DNA from: an uncultured Hungatella sp.
Lineage (GTDB): Bacteria; Bacillota; Clostridia; Lachnospirales; Lachnospiraceae
Direction of reading: 5' to 3'
NCBI GenBank assembly: GCA_910579515.1
Contig: CAJTUV010000012.1
Coordinates: 25,781-89,780 of the forward strand
DNA length: 64,000 nucleotides
The translations under genes and the position numbers were made by a program. Below, in pieces: positions 46,001 through 55,038 of this stretch; the stretch's first letter is position 1, and every line of letters starts with the position of its first letter. The notes under the pieces were generated by a model, which saw only the letters and a program-made list of their open reading frames with translations, searched no databases and was not told where the DNA came from.

Positions 46001-46244
46001 GTCGTTCTTCTCCGCCTCTGCTTTTATCCGCCAAACGGTATTCTTCCTTCAGCACATACAAGCCTTCCTCAGAAGGCCTTAGTTTCTCAGCCAGCTCGCG
46101 CCGCCAGACAGGATGGGTAAAATCTCCCGTCCCCACGAAATCAATCCCCTTTTTCCTGGCCCACAAATCCAGATATTCCGGTACTCCCTCCTTGCTGGTA
46201 GCCATGGAATATCTGGAATGTATATGCAAATCAGCTATATACAT
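43086..46244 (-). CDS. Fusion of an EndoQ-like PHP nuclease and a UvrD-type SF1 helicase (1052 aa)
   Basis: The N-terminal 400 residues start DLHIHSRYSMATSKEGV and contain GTGDFTHP, SDAHSPAKLGRE and a zinc finger (CHLCLSPSEAQ with CPVCGKK). That matches the PHP-fold endonuclease Q pattern, whose enzymes nick DNA at deaminated bases. From about residue 470 there is a complete UvrD/PcrA helicase: ICVVAGPGTGKTKTLV, VTFTKKAAEEM, FLFVDEFQD-like YLFVDEFQDISP, LIGDPDQAIYGFRGAD, LMTLHGSKGLEFP and LLYVGMTRARE. A linker rich in Lys/Glu joins the two. The protein probably recognises damaged DNA and unwinds it for repair. The helicase is certain; EndoQ-like activity is inferred from motifs. Confidence 0.88.
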   Translation of the reverse strand: MYIADLHIHSRYSMATSKEGVPEYLDLWARKKGIDFVGTGDFTHPVWRRELAEKLRPSEEGLYVLKEEYRLADKSRGGEERPRFVISGEISSIYKKHGKTRKVHSLILLPGLDEAERLSKKLEAIGNIHSDGRPILGLDCRDLLEITLDISPRAIFVPAHIWTPHFSMFGAFSGFNSVEECFEDLAPYVRAIETGLSSDPPMNWRISALDRFQMISNSDAHSPAKLGREANLLEIPLCYDGLYEAIQEGKGLKGTIEFFPEEGKYHYDGHRKCHLCLSPSEAQKYGGICPVCGKKLTLGVSHRIEQMSDREEGYRKEGARPFESLVPLPEVIAASSGRSASSAFVQKQYETMINTLGTEFSILRNIPIEEIKKSAGYLISEGIRRLRAKEVERLPGFDGEYGTIKLFEPSELEEAQGQLSMFALAGWEDKKGAEKKSQEAPKERKAVSEEETQEPLLETKGKADNLNSEQLQAVKAVSPRICVVAGPGTGKTKTLVSKILYLLQVRKVKPIKITAVTFTKKAAEEMKNRLKEQLGAQAGRRLQIGTFHSICYELLKKSGEERQLADQMTTLELVKEAAEQLGMKENPRTLLRMISEKKTKNPETENESESEYLDQIFMLYQKKLDGLQAMDFDDLLLKALSLAEDPSFKEQAFSYLFVDEFQDISPIQHRLIEAFSRHGREIFLIGDPDQAIYGFRGADGKSFERFQKERAFEEIRLKKNYRSSPEILTAAQKILSPEKDSFPLEPVKGPGFPVRLAKASKEMGEAVFVAKEINRLIGGIDMVDIEESGVTFDREEARSFSDIAVLYRTHRQAELLEKCLRKEGIPYVVAGREDFLWEPLVRGSLGFFKSILNTEDVLSRNVCQKLLWENEEDAQGRYEELAEKYKKLCKRTQPQKILSQWREDMGCLDDSAMEKLGGISVFYKTMTEFLDNLAFGKESDIKRFGGKTYTSDAVSLMTLHGSKGLEFPAVILYGVRKGTLPLEHRGGCGDVEEERRLLYVGMTRAREELILTTSGEGSLFFEGLPDTVVAPETVRAKKKDSDGMEQLSFHFT

Positions 46245-46273
46245 ATTCTGCCTCCGCTTTTGTATCTAAACAT

Positions 46274-48421
46274 TTACGAAAATTGCCTTGCCATAAACAC
46301 CTTCACGCTTCTGGCTTTGATCACAGACGAAGTTTGACTTGAACCAAACAACTCCTGTTCTGCCTTCCAGGTATCCACCACCCTCTCCCAGTACATGGAT
46401 GCAGGGAGCTTAGGCAAAACAACTTCCAAATCCTCCCAATAGGAATTGGAGCCAATATAGACAATCTGTGGATCTACATATCTCCCTTCCTTTTCCTGTC
46501 CGGCAAACATAACGCCCACATACCTATCATAAGAAGCAAAATGTTCAATCCAAGGAGTTACTCCATGAAAGCTGATATCTGGAAACCCACAGGCTCCGTC
46601 GCTTAAGTTGGTCCGCAAAATCCGATTGTCTTTGCGAAGCCGTATCATATATCGGAAAAACTCAAACATATCCCGATTCTTTTTCAAAAGACTCCAATCC
46701 AGCCAGGAAGTGACGTTATCCTGGCAGTAAGCATTGTTATTGCCGAACTGAGTATTTAAAAATTCGTCTCCTGCCAAAAACATAGGAATCCCTCTGCTGC
46801 ACATCAAAAGCGCAAAGGAATTTCGGACCATTCTCCTTCTTAACTCCTCAATCTCCGGATCGGTGGTTTCTCCCTCTACCCCGCAGTTCCAGCTGTTGTT
46901 GTCATTGGCTCCATCAGTATTGTTCCAGCCGTTTTTCTCATTATGCTTCTCATTGTAGCAGAACAGATCATACATGGTAAAACCGTCATGACAGGTGATG
47001 AAATTCACAGAAGCGTTCTTACGGCTGTGAACCTCGTAAATATCCCTGGAGCCCACAATCCGCTGGGCTGCAACCTGGGCCATTCCCTCGTCTCCTTTTA
47101 AATACCTGCGCATGTCGTCCCGATAGCGTCCGTTCCACTCCGCCCACCGGTTCCATGCAGGGAAGGTTCCCACCTGATACAAGCCGTCTGCATCCCAGGC
47201 TTCCGCAATCAGTTTCGTGCCTCCCAGAATCGGATCAAAAGCCAAAGCTTCCAAAAGAGGCGGGTTTGCCATCGGCGTTCCCTGCTGATTTCGTCCCAGA
47301 ATCGATGCCAAATCAAACCGGAATCCATTGACCCGATACGTAGTTACCCAATAGCGCAGACTGTCCAGAATCATCTGACGCACAATAGGATGATTACAGT
47401 TTAAGGTATTGCCGCAGCCGCTGAAATTATAGTACTTTCCATCTGGCGTGAGCAGATAGTAAATATTGTTGTCAAGTCCTTTAAAGGAAAAGAAGGGACC
47501 GTTTTCATTTCCTTCCGCTGTATGGTTAAACACAACATCCAGATACACTTCAATTCCATTCCGGTTAAACTCTCTGATTAAGTTTTTCAGCTCATTCCCT
47601 TCCTGGTTGTTTTCCTTACTGGCCGCATAGCTGGTATTGGGGGCAAAGAAACTGACTGTATTATATCCCCAGTAATTGTATAGCTTCTCCCCGTTTATCT
47701 CCCGATAATCCTGCATCTCGTCAAACTCAAAAATGGGCATCAGCTCCACCACGTTGACTCCCAGCTCCACCAGATAAGGAAGTTTCTCCATCAGTCCGTC
47801 AAATGTTCCCGGATGAAGCACTCCTGACGATTCATGTTTGGTAAAGCCCCTTACATGAAGCTCGTAAATGATCAGATCCTCCATAGGGAGAAGGGGCTGT
47901 TTTAAATTTCCCCATTCAAAATCATCTTTAACGACCCTGGCCCTATAGTGTTGTCCGTGAGGAGACATCACCGCCCATTGGCTCTGCCCTGTCACAGCCT
48001 TGGCATAAGGATCTAAAAGATAACGATTGCGGTTAAAGATCAGCCCCTTTTCCGGCACATAAGGCCCGTCTACCCGATATGCGTACTCAAATTCCTCTAT
48101 GTTCAGCTTAAATACAATCATGGAGTAAACATTTCCAATCCGGTAGTGCTCTGGAAATGGAAGCACTGCATAAGGCTCCGCTTCCTCTGGGCGAAACAGC
48201 AAAAGTTCAATATTTGTGGCTCCATGTGAATGAACCGTAAAATTCACTCCGCCCGGAATCGCCGTAGCGCCAAAAATCTCATAAAATCCCGGCCGGACCG
48301 AATACCCTGACAGATAATCCATGGGGACCAAATGAATGGTCCGTGGAAGGCTTACTTTCTCTGCCTCCAGACGCGTTTTTTCTGATAACTCCTGTGTTGT
48401 AATTTTTTCATCCTGCTCCAT
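46274..48421 (-). CDS. glgX: Glycogen debranching enzyme / isoamylase, GH13 (about 715 aa)
   Basis: The order is an N-terminal carbohydrate-binding module (CBM48-like, PGGVNFTVHSHGATNIELLLF), then the GH13 barrel with DVVFNHTAEG, the nucleophile region GFRFDLASILG, acid/base region LIAEAWDADGLY and the transition-state Asp in FITCHDGFT. These are the four conserved regions of isoamylase/GlgX enzymes that hydrolyse alpha-1,6 branches of glycogen. ATG 48421 has a GGAGGG site and is chosen over an upstream in-frame ATG at 48505. The neighbours are unrelated, so it appears to be a single-gene unit. A pullulanase-like specificity is less likely. Confidence 0.9.
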   Translation of the reverse strand: MEQDEKITTQELSEKTRLEAEKVSLPRTIHLVPMDYLSGYSVRPGFYEIFGATAIPGGVNFTVHSHGATNIELLLFRPEEAEPYAVLPFPEHYRIGNVYSMIVFKLNIEEFEYAYRVDGPYVPEKGLIFNRNRYLLDPYAKAVTGQSQWAVMSPHGQHYRARVVKDDFEWGNLKQPLLPMEDLIIYELHVRGFTKHESSGVLHPGTFDGLMEKLPYLVELGVNVVELMPIFEFDEMQDYREINGEKLYNYWGYNTVSFFAPNTSYAASKENNQEGNELKNLIREFNRNGIEVYLDVVFNHTAEGNENGPFFSFKGLDNNIYYLLTPDGKYYNFSGCGNTLNCNHPIVRQMILDSLRYWVTTYRVNGFRFDLASILGRNQQGTPMANPPLLEALAFDPILGGTKLIAEAWDADGLYQVGTFPAWNRWAEWNGRYRDDMRRYLKGDEGMAQVAAQRIVGSRDIYEVHSRKNASVNFITCHDGFTMYDLFCYNEKHNEKNGWNNTDGANDNNSWNCGVEGETTDPEIEELRRRMVRNSFALLMCSRGIPMFLAGDEFLNTQFGNNNAYCQDNVTSWLDWSLLKKNRDMFEFFRYMIRLRKDNRILRTNLSDGACGFPDISFHGVTPWIEHFASYDRYVGVMFAGQEKEGRYVDPQIVYIGSNSYWEDLEVVLPKLPASMYWERVVDTWKAEQELFGSSQTSSVIKARSVKVFMARQFS

Positions 48422-48489
48422 GTTTTTCCCTCCAATGTCTTTGCCCCCCATTGTATCATGGATTGGACTGTTTGGGAATACTTTGCCTC

Positions 48490-48518
48490 TTGTCAATCTT
48501 TTCAAAATACGCTAAAAT
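48490..48518 (+). promoter_or_regulatory. Sigma-A-type promoter of the transglutaminase-like gene
   Basis: TTGTCA at 48490-48495 and TAAAAT at 48513-48518 are 17 bases apart. The start codon is about 120 bases downstream; the leader contains an imperfect hairpin (CACACAAAG with CTTTGCGTG). Confidence 0.6.
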
Positions 48519-48646
48519 AGTGACAACACACAAAGCTTCTGAGACTTTGCGTGCGATCACCTAATTTTTTCTAAGGAAGGTATATCTGAAAATCTTTTGT
48601 TTTATTGTGTCGCTTTATGGAGCTTCGCCAGAAAGGAGAAATTACC

Positions 48647-49477
48647 ATGAGAAACCAAAGCACACTTCTACAAAAGATACGATATATGACTATGATTACG
48701 TGGATATCTTTCCTCATATCTCCAGATACTGCCCTGGCCTCTACGGCTCAGGACATTGCGGCTGCTTCTGACGGCCTGGTCTGGGAAAGTCAAGGAGCGC
48801 TGGTATCCAGGGCCACGAAAGAAGGCGAGTTTGTACCTGGTTTTGAACATGCTGTCACAAAGGTGCTCCGCGTCTGCGACGCCGCCGAATTAGTAGAATA
48901 CCCCTTTCACTATTTGGGACAGAAACAGATTTATCACATCCCAGCAGAAAAGGTAAATCTGCTTTTGCTCCGACAGGCATACGTCGAAAATTGGTTAAAA
49001 GACCATGTTCCCGCCCTGATTCCCACGGGCACAGAGTACAACGCTGCAATCCGCATTTTGTTTGATTATATTGTCAACAACTATACTTATGATTTTGATG
49101 CCCCTTACGACTTTTCAGTCAGTCACGACTCCCAAGGGGCATACCGAATTCTTCTCACCGGCCAAGGGATTTGTTCTGGCTATTCTAAGCTTTTTCGAGG
49201 CATGGTGGAATACCTTCCTTTCAATGCTCAGGGAGTCGTAGATTATGAGACCAATGACCCATTTCATTTATCCGTTGCTTTAGTAAGCTGGACCGACGGC
49301 GTTATTGGTCATGAATGGAACGCGATTTTAGACCCCTTTGACCATGTGTGGTATCACTATGATTTATCAGAAACCGTGGTTGATCCTGAAGGAGTTCCCC
49401 GCTTTCGGCTTTTGGACATTACCAGCCTAAAAGACCGCTGCCACGGTTTTAGCTCCGAACACATCTACGAATATTAA
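48647..49477 (+). CDS. Secreted transglutaminase-like protein (about 276 aa)
   Basis: A signal peptide is visible (MTMITWISFLISPDTALAST), with cleavage likely after ALA. The transglutaminase-core triad is present: Cys in GQGICSGYSKLF, His in GHEWNAI and Asp in DPFDHVWYHYDLSE. Such proteins in Firmicutes are exported cysteine peptidases or peptide-bond-modifying enzymes of the envelope. AAAGGAG before ATG 48647 fixes the start. The gene is monocistronic with its own promoter and terminator. Confidence 0.85.
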   Translation: MRNQSTLLQKIRYMTMITWISFLISPDTALASTAQDIAAASDGLVWESQGALVSRATKEGEFVPGFEHAVTKVLRVCDAAELVEYPFHYLGQKQIYHIPAEKVNLLLLRQAYVENWLKDHVPALIPTGTEYNAAIRILFDYIVNNYTYDFDAPYDFSVSHDSQGAYRILLTGQGICSGYSKLFRGMVEYLPFNAQGVVDYETNDPFHLSVALVSWTDGVIGHEWNAILDPFDHVWYHYDLSETVVDPEGVPRFRLLDITSLKDRCHGFSSEHIYEY

Positions 49478-49513
49478 TCTTTCTGTCCAAACGGACTTCT
49501 CTCATTACATATA

Positions 49514-49557
49514 GAGCCCAAACTTTATCAAAAAATATCTTGATAAAGTTTGGGCTC
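49514..49557. terminator. Strong bidirectional terminator
   Basis: A perfect 17-base stem GAGCCCAAACTTTATCA/TGATAAAGTTTGGGCTC with a ten-base A/T loop lies between the convergent transglutaminase and carboxypeptidase genes. It is flanked by a T-rich run on the plus side. Confidence 0.8.
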
Positions 49558-49566
49558 TTCTTCGAT

Positions 49567-51072
49567 TCATGGACGTCTTTTTCCATCGTTTCTCCGGTCT
49601 CTTACCAGTTTCTCAAACTGCTCCTCACTGTAGCCGATTTCCATCAGCCGCTGCCTGCGCCGCTCTCTTCTCCTAGCCGCCGCTTCCCGTTCCTTCTTCT
49701 TTTTCCAAGCCAGGAAACCAGCGACCCCAAGAAGTATAAGGAGTACAGTCCCTCCAATAACAAGCTTTATTCCAAAAATTCCTTTTCCTTTTTCCGGTTT
49801 TTCAGATTCCTCAGGAGAAGGAGCGCTCTCCTCTGATTCTGTAGACGTATCCTCCCCAGTTTCCTCAAGCTCTGTCTCATTCATTTCAGCCATCTGGCTC
49901 TCCCGCTCTTTCTCTTTCAAAGCGGCAATTCTCACACTCTCCTCATATACCCAGGCCGTGCCGACCTTTCTGTCATTGTATGTATATTGAAGCTGGGCTA
50001 CGGCGCCTTTGGGAGCAGACTGGGGCAGTTCTGTGATCAAAGTCCTGCTAATATCTGTAAACTGTCCTCCTTTGGGAACTGTGATAGCAGCTTCCTCTTC
50101 TATGGATAATTCCGAGACATTCCAGGAAACTCCGCCAATATCCAGCTGTTCTACTCCCTGCAGCAGCGTTTCATGGTCTGCTATTTTCACATTGTCAAAA
50201 GAAGACAGACCAAAGTTTAATAAATTCTTTGCATCAATATAGTATTGAGGCTGGCTGCCCTTTAACACAACGCTGACCACTCTGCGCCCGTCCCGCACTG
50301 CATACGTAACAGAAGTATTGCCCGCCAGAGAGGTGTAACCGATTTTTCCTGCTGTAGCTCCCTCGCAGTAATAGGTAGTATCTCCCGGTTTTGCCATAAG
50401 AATCTTATGTTCCATATAAAATCCTGCGCCGTCAGGATTATTCTTAGTGGCCGGAATCTTATGATAGGTGGAAGAACTGATCTCCAAAACCTTCTCATTT
50501 TGAAAAGCAGCCACAGAAATTAAGGCCATATCATAGGCGCTTACTACCTGACTGTCGTCGTTTAACCCAGAAGGATTAGCAAAATGGGTTCCATCCTGAC
50601 AGCCCAGCTCAGCCACCTTTTCATTCATCATGTCTACAAACGCTTCCCTGCTTCCCGCAACGTGTTCTGCCAAAGCGTTTGCCGCCTGATTGCTGGATAA
50701 GAGCATCATCACATATAGACAGTCTTCTACGGAAAGCTGATCCCCTTCATCTAACGCCAGCTTGTTGCCGCTTCCTGACTCCACATTGTATACTGCATCA
50801 TTGGAAAACAGCACCATTTCCTCCATGGAAGCATGTTCCGCCACCACAAGCGCTGTCAGAAGTTTTGTGATACTTGCCGGAGGCAAAGTCTGGTGAATCC
50901 GCTGCCCAAATAACACCGTCTTGGAATCTACATCCATAACGATGCCAGCATCTGCCAGAACTCCTATATCCGTAGGCCATCCCGGTGCACCGTGAGAAGT
51001 CACAGCGCCAGTTTTCATCATCATAAATCCTGCCAGAAAGCAGGCTGTAATTTTACGAATCCACTTTGACAT
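49567..51072 (-). CDS. D-alanyl-D-alanine carboxypeptidase, PBP5/DacA family (501 aa)
   Basis: After a signal peptide the active-site motifs appear in order: SITK (PPASITKLLTALV), SSN in MLLSSNQAANALAEHV and a KIG variant of the KTG box (AGKIGYTS). A beta-rich PBP5 C-terminal domain follows, then an acidic linker, a membrane span (GTVLLILLGVAGFLAW) and a basic tail of about 45 residues. The enzyme trims the terminal D-Ala from peptidoglycan stem peptides. The transmembrane tail replaces the amphipathic helix of E. coli PBP5. It overlaps the end of the upstream MATE frame by 20 bases. Confidence 0.9.
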   Translation of the reverse strand: MSKWIRKITACFLAGFMMMKTGAVTSHGAPGWPTDIGVLADAGIVMDVDSKTVLFGQRIHQTLPPASITKLLTALVVAEHASMEEMVLFSNDAVYNVESGSGNKLALDEGDQLSVEDCLYVMMLLSSNQAANALAEHVAGSREAFVDMMNEKVAELGCQDGTHFANPSGLNDDSQVVSAYDMALISVAAFQNEKVLEISSSTYHKIPATKNNPDGAGFYMEHKILMAKPGDTTYYCEGATAGKIGYTSLAGNTSVTYAVRDGRRVVSVVLKGSQPQYYIDAKNLLNFGLSSFDNVKIADHETLLQGVEQLDIGGVSWNVSELSIEEEAAITVPKGGQFTDISRTLITELPQSAPKGAVAQLQYTYNDRKVGTAWVYEESVRIAALKEKERESQMAEMNETELEETGEDTSTESEESAPSPEESEKPEKGKGIFGIKLVIGGTVLLILLGVAGFLAWKKKKEREAAARRRERRRQRLMEIGYSEEQFEKLVRDRRNDGKRRP

Positions 51073-52429
51073 AGCGTTTTAACTCCTTCAGAACTCCTGT
51101 TACTATCACGGTCGCCAACACAAACGTCAGCATATCCGCCACTGGCTGGGCAATCTGAAGCCCTAACACTCCCAGACTCTGGGGAAGAATCAACAAAGAG
51201 GGGATTAAAAACAACCCCTGCCGTCCCATGGCTACCAAAGAGGCACGGAAACCATAGCCAATCGACTGGGTCAGCATGTTCACCATAATCACCCACGCCT
51301 GAAACGGCATCGTCAACAGCTGAAGGCGAAGAGCCAAAGTTCCAATTTCTATTACCTGAGCATCCTCTCTGCGGAATGCTGTCACAATCGGTTTACTGAA
51401 TACAAAAGCAATGACCCCAAAACAAGAAAGCATGATAACAGCCACTTTCACACAGAACCAGTAGGCCTTTAACACTCTGTCGTATCTCTTTGCGCCAAAA
51501 TTGAACCCGCATACCGGCTGGAATCCCTGACCAAATCCAATCAGGCTGGAGTTGACAAACATCATAAATCTGGAAACAATCGACATGGCCGCAATAGCTG
51601 CATCGCCATAAGGCCCAGCCGCATAATTTAATACCACCACCGCAATGCTGGCCAGCCCCTGTCGGCAGAAGGAAGGAAGACCCGCATGAAGAATCTCTCC
51701 ATACATTGCAAACGTCGGGGTAAACTTGCTTATTTGGATTCGAATACAGCCTTTTTGAACATTGCATTGATACAAAAGAATCCCAAAACTGACGATCTGA
51801 CTGACCATGGTTGCAATAGCCGCGCCTGAAATCCCCATATGAAAAATGAAAATCAGGATTGGGTCTAAGATCATATTAAGAATCCCGCCGACAGTAATTC
51901 CCACCATGGAAAACAGGGCGTTGCCCTGCGCTCTTAAAATGTTGTTCATCACAAAAGAGGTCATCATAAAAGGAGCGGCCAGCATAATATATCTGGCATA
52001 GGCCTGAGCATAAGGCGCTATGGTGTCCGTGGCTCCTAGAAAATATACCATAGGCTTTGAAAAAATCGTTCCGAAAACCGCAAGAAGAAGGCCGATGACT
52101 CCCGCTGTAAAAAAGGCTGTAGATGCCGCGCGGCCTGACGTCTCATCATCTCGGTTTCCAAGAGATCTGGAAATATAATTTCCGCTTCCCATGCCAAGGG
52201 TAAATCCAATAGCCTGAATCATAGCCATAGCCGAAAACATGATTCCCACAGCCCCTGATGCACTGGTTCCAATCTAGCTTACAAAAAAGGTGTCGGCCAT
52301 GTTGTAAATCGAGGTTACCAACATACTGATAATGGTAGGGATCGCCAGGCGGGGAACCAGCTTCTCCACGGGCGTCTCTGTCATTTGTTTTAACTTTTCT
52401 TCCTTGGTCATCCCCTTTTGTTTCAACAT
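51053..52429 (-). pseudogene. MATE family efflux transporter interrupted by an in-frame amber codon
   Basis: The frame from ATG 52429 to 51053 encodes a typical 458-codon MATE protein, beginning MLKQKGMTKEEKLKQM and TPVEKLVPRLAIPTIISM. At 52274-52276 (complement) a TAG interrupts NMADTFFVS-stop-IGTSASGAVG. Relatives normally have Gln at this position, so one C-to-T change explains it. Translation could restart at an internal GTG (52249) only by losing the first membrane span. The rest of the frame is intact, so the mutation is recent, or a sequencing error, or the stop is suppressed. It sits between NlpC/P60 and DacA genes. Confidence 0.85.
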
Positions 52430-52461
52430 GACTGTTATTCTCTCTTTCCGTTAAAGTATGG

Positions 52462-53685
52462 TTACTGCAGCACCCTCCGCACCGCCAGAATTGACCGGTA
52501 TGTAGCGTTTCCGACCTTGATTCCTGTGGACGGTGAACTTGCATGGACAATCTTTCCATTTCCGATATAAATCCCTACATGTCCGGCATAGCAGACAATA
52601 TCTCCCGGCTGGGCATCTGCATAGTCCACTCCTACGCCTACAGAACGCTGCTCGCTGGAGGTACGCGGAAGTGAAATTCCAAAGTTTTTATATACGCTCT
52701 GAACAAAACCGGAGCAGTCGGCACCGTTTGTCAGGCTGGTCCCTCCATATACATACGGATTTCCCACAAACTTAAGACCATAGTCGGCCACGGCTCTTCC
52801 TTCCGCTGTTCCGCCGCTGCTCTTCGTTGTAGTTCCTGGTCCTGATCCCTTCTTGGGCGTCGTCTTGTTTTTACTGGCTGCCTCCGCCTGCTTCCTGGCC
52901 TCTTCCTGTCTTCTGGCTTCCTCCCGCTTTCTGGCCTCTTCCTGCGCTTTTCGAATCTCTTCGTTCTTCTTAGCTATCGTGTTCGCATAAGCGGCTGCAT
53001 CCTGCTTCGCTTTGGCGAGCTGTTGGTCAAAGTTGGCCACTTCTGTCCGTTTCTTGGCAATCATGGTCTCTAAATTGCCTTGTTGAGCCTTGTATTCGAT
53101 CTGCATTCCTTCCATCTCGGCTCTGTCGTTTTCCAGCTCTTCCTGATATTGCTGAACCTGAAGTTTCGTCTCCTGATACTCTTTCAGCATTCTTCTGTCA
53201 TAATTATAAATATCTGTTATGTACTCGCTTTTATTTAAAAGATCCGCCATGCTCTCCACTTTCAAAAGAACATCCAGATACTCGGTATCCCCCTTCTCAT
53301 ACATATATTTAATCCGCTTTTTCATAGCCTCATATTGCTTTTCTTCTGTGGCTTTCGCAGCTTCATAATCTGCCTGAGCCTGCTCAATCTGAATCTCTTT
53401 CGCCGCAATGTCTGCCTCTAACAATGAGATTTCTGATAAAAGCTCTGTCAATTCGGAATTTAAATTGTTCACCTGGGCCTGGGCCGCATTTTTTTCCCGT
53501 TCTGCCTGTTTAGCCTTTTCATTGGCTTCCTCCAGTTTTTTTTGAGCTTCCTTCTTTTCCTTCTCCATTTGGGAAGTAGCTGTAACCGGCATAGACTGAA
53601 AAACTGCCAAAACTCCTACAAGCAGCGCACAGACTACACGTCTGACTGCCCTGCTGGATCTCGTTCTTTTTGTATCTTTGTGCAT
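52462..53685 (-). CDS. Secreted NlpC/P60 cell-wall hydrolase with long coiled coil (about 407 aa)
   Basis: A signal peptide (VVCALLVGVLAVFQSMPVTA) leads into about 230 residues of coiled coil rich in Glu, Lys, Gln and Ala, as in PcsB/CwlO-type hydrolases that are activated through FtsEX. A short Lys/Thr/Gly linker is followed by the NlpC/P60 domain with catalytic Cys in NGADCSGFVQSVY, His in YAGHVGIYIG and a third polar residue, His, in KIVHASSP. The enzyme should cleave peptidoglycan stem peptides during growth or division. ATG 53685 is the best start for a signal peptide. Confidence 0.9.
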   Translation of the reverse strand: MHKDTKRTRSSRAVRRVVCALLVGVLAVFQSMPVTATSQMEKEKKEAQKKLEEANEKAKQAEREKNAAQAQVNNLNSELTELLSEISLLEADIAAKEIQIEQAQADYEAAKATEEKQYEAMKKRIKYMYEKGDTEYLDVLLKVESMADLLNKSEYITDIYNYDRRMLKEYQETKLQVQQYQEELENDRAEMEGMQIEYKAQQGNLETMIAKKRTEVANFDQQLAKAKQDAAAYANTIAKKNEEIRKAQEEARKREEARRQEEARKQAEAASKNKTTPKKGSGPGTTTKSSGGTAEGRAVADYGLKFVGNPYVYGGTSLTNGADCSGFVQSVYKNFGISLPRTSSEQRSVGVGVDYADAQPGDIVCYAGHVGIYIGNGKIVHASSPSTGIKVGNATYRSILAVRRVLQ

Positions 53686-53832
53686 CGACCTGCTTCTCTC
53701 CTCATTTGATTCTGTCCGTGTCATTTTTAAGCATACTATAAAAAAGATACTTCCTTTTGCGATTCTTGTCAAGTGTAATCACTCTTAAACTTACAAAGTG
53801 GTCAACCAAAATCCTTTTCTTGATCGTATCTG

Positions 53833-54339
53833 TCATGATCCTCTCAAGTTAGAACGCTTTACGTATCTGCGAAAAGTATAGCAAAGACTAAAATACGTCT
53901 CCTCCTCTGTCTCCAAATCCAAGTCCCAGCCTTCCTCCCTGTCCAGATTGGGAAAACCGGTATCTGCTTCATAGGCATAGTCGATATATGTCACATGAGC
54001 TGTATGACAGTAGGGAAGGAAGGCTTCGTAAATCTGCTGGCCGCCGGCAATAAAGACGTCGTCCTGATTCCATCCCTTTAAAGTCTCCAAGGTTTCGGAA
54101 ACACTATGGCAGACTAAAGCCTTCTTAACCCGATAGTCTGGGTTTCTGGAAAGAACAATGGTTGTTCTGCCCGGCAGAGGCTGACCGCCCGGAAGACTTT
54201 CCAGAGTTTTTCTTCCCATGACCACGACCTTTCCCATGGTCTCCTGGCGGAACAGTTTCTGGTCTGCTGGTATGCTGACCAAGAGCTGCCCGTTTTTTCC
54301 AATCGACCAGTTTTTATCTACGGCGACTATAATATTCAT
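53833..54339 (-). CDS. folA: Dihydrofolate reductase (about 168 aa)
   Basis: The family signature is complete: IVAVDKNWSIGKNGQLLVSIPAD at the N-terminus with the substrate-binding Asp, MGRKTLESLPGGQPLPGR for NADPH binding, and DVFIAGGQQIYEAFLP. It reduces dihydrofolate to tetrahydrofolate in the cytoplasm. ATG 54339 is chosen because homology begins there; the ribosome site is modest. No thymidylate synthase gene is adjacent. Confidence 0.95.
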   Translation of the reverse strand: MNIIVAVDKNWSIGKNGQLLVSIPADQKLFRQETMGKVVVMGRKTLESLPGGQPLPGRTTIVLSRNPDYRVKKALVCHSVSETLETLKGWNQDDVFIAGGQQIYEAFLPYCHTAHVTYIDYAYEADTGFPNLDREEGWDLDLETEEETYFSLCYTFRRYVKRSNLRGS

Positions 54340-54477
54340 TTTAACTCTGTTTCCTCTCCGATAATAATTTCTCTGGCATATGGTAAGGTCTGAATCCATT
54401 CACAGAAGGAATGCCACTCGTTTAGTTTATGGTTTTGTGTCGTATTCCTATTCTGCTGCCTTTCTTTTTGTGAAAAA

Positions 54478-54512
54478 TTGGAACGGCCTCTTTTTATCTG
54501 CAGCCGTTCCAA
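54478..54512 (-). terminator. Terminator after the zinc-ribbon gene
   Basis: A ten-base perfect stem TTGGAACGGC/GCCGTTCCAA lies just past the stop codon at 54521, followed in the minus-strand direction by a T-rich stretch (complement of AAAAA at 54473-54477). Confidence 0.75.
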
Positions 54513-54520
54513 ACGTTTCT

Positions 54521-54982
54521 TTATTCTGAATCCTCATTTACAAAAATATCGTCTGTCTCTTTTTCTACACCCTCAGAAGCCGAAACTACCGCGCTGGTTG
54601 TTTCTTCTTCCTGTGAGAACTCCTCTTCTTTTGCCACAGGCATTCCGCATTTACTGCAAAACATGTCGTCTTTTCTTAAAGGAGAGCCGCAAGAACCGCA
54701 GCAATAAGTTCCTTCCACTTCTCTTACCCTGGCCTCCAGCTCAGCAATATGAACCAAAGTCTTTTCAATCTCAGGAAAGAACATCTGGTACTCGTCGTCT
54801 GGATCTTCCCTATGCTTTTTAAAGTATAAAGCGCCAATAGCGCCATATAACTCCTTTACCTTGCTGTTCTCTGCGCTGATCTGCCCTTTCATCTGAAGTA
54901 CTTCCGCTACTCCTTTTGCTCTCTGGGCCGCTTCCCTGCCCCTGTCCGCCAAAGTCCTTCCAATCTCATCAAAAAATGTCAT
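54521..54982 (-). CDS. Zinc-ribbon protein with N-terminal coiled coil (153 aa)
   Basis: The first 90 residues are helical and charged (EIGRTLADRGREAAQRAKGV), and a zinc ribbon follows at CGSCGSPLRKDDMFCSKCG. The acidic C-terminal 40 residues look disordered. Proteins of this form are common in Lachnospiraceae, without a known function. A single-gene unit with its own terminator. Confidence 0.75.
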   Translation of the reverse strand: MTFFDEIGRTLADRGREAAQRAKGVAEVLQMKGQISAENSKVKELYGAIGALYFKKHREDPDDEYQMFFPEIEKTLVHIAELEARVREVEGTYCCGSCGSPLRKDDMFCSKCGMPVAKEEEFSQEEETTSAVVSASEGVEKETDDIFVNEDSE

Positions 54983-55038
54983 GGCAAATTCCTCCTTTAT
55001 AAAATAATCTTACGCTTTTCACAGTCTGATGTCAACAG

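Noticed and set aside
52146..52559. 137-codon minus-strand frame between NlpC and MATE genes
   Set aside because: It is out of frame with the clear MATE protein sequence and is rich in unlikely residues such as clustered Cys and Trp.
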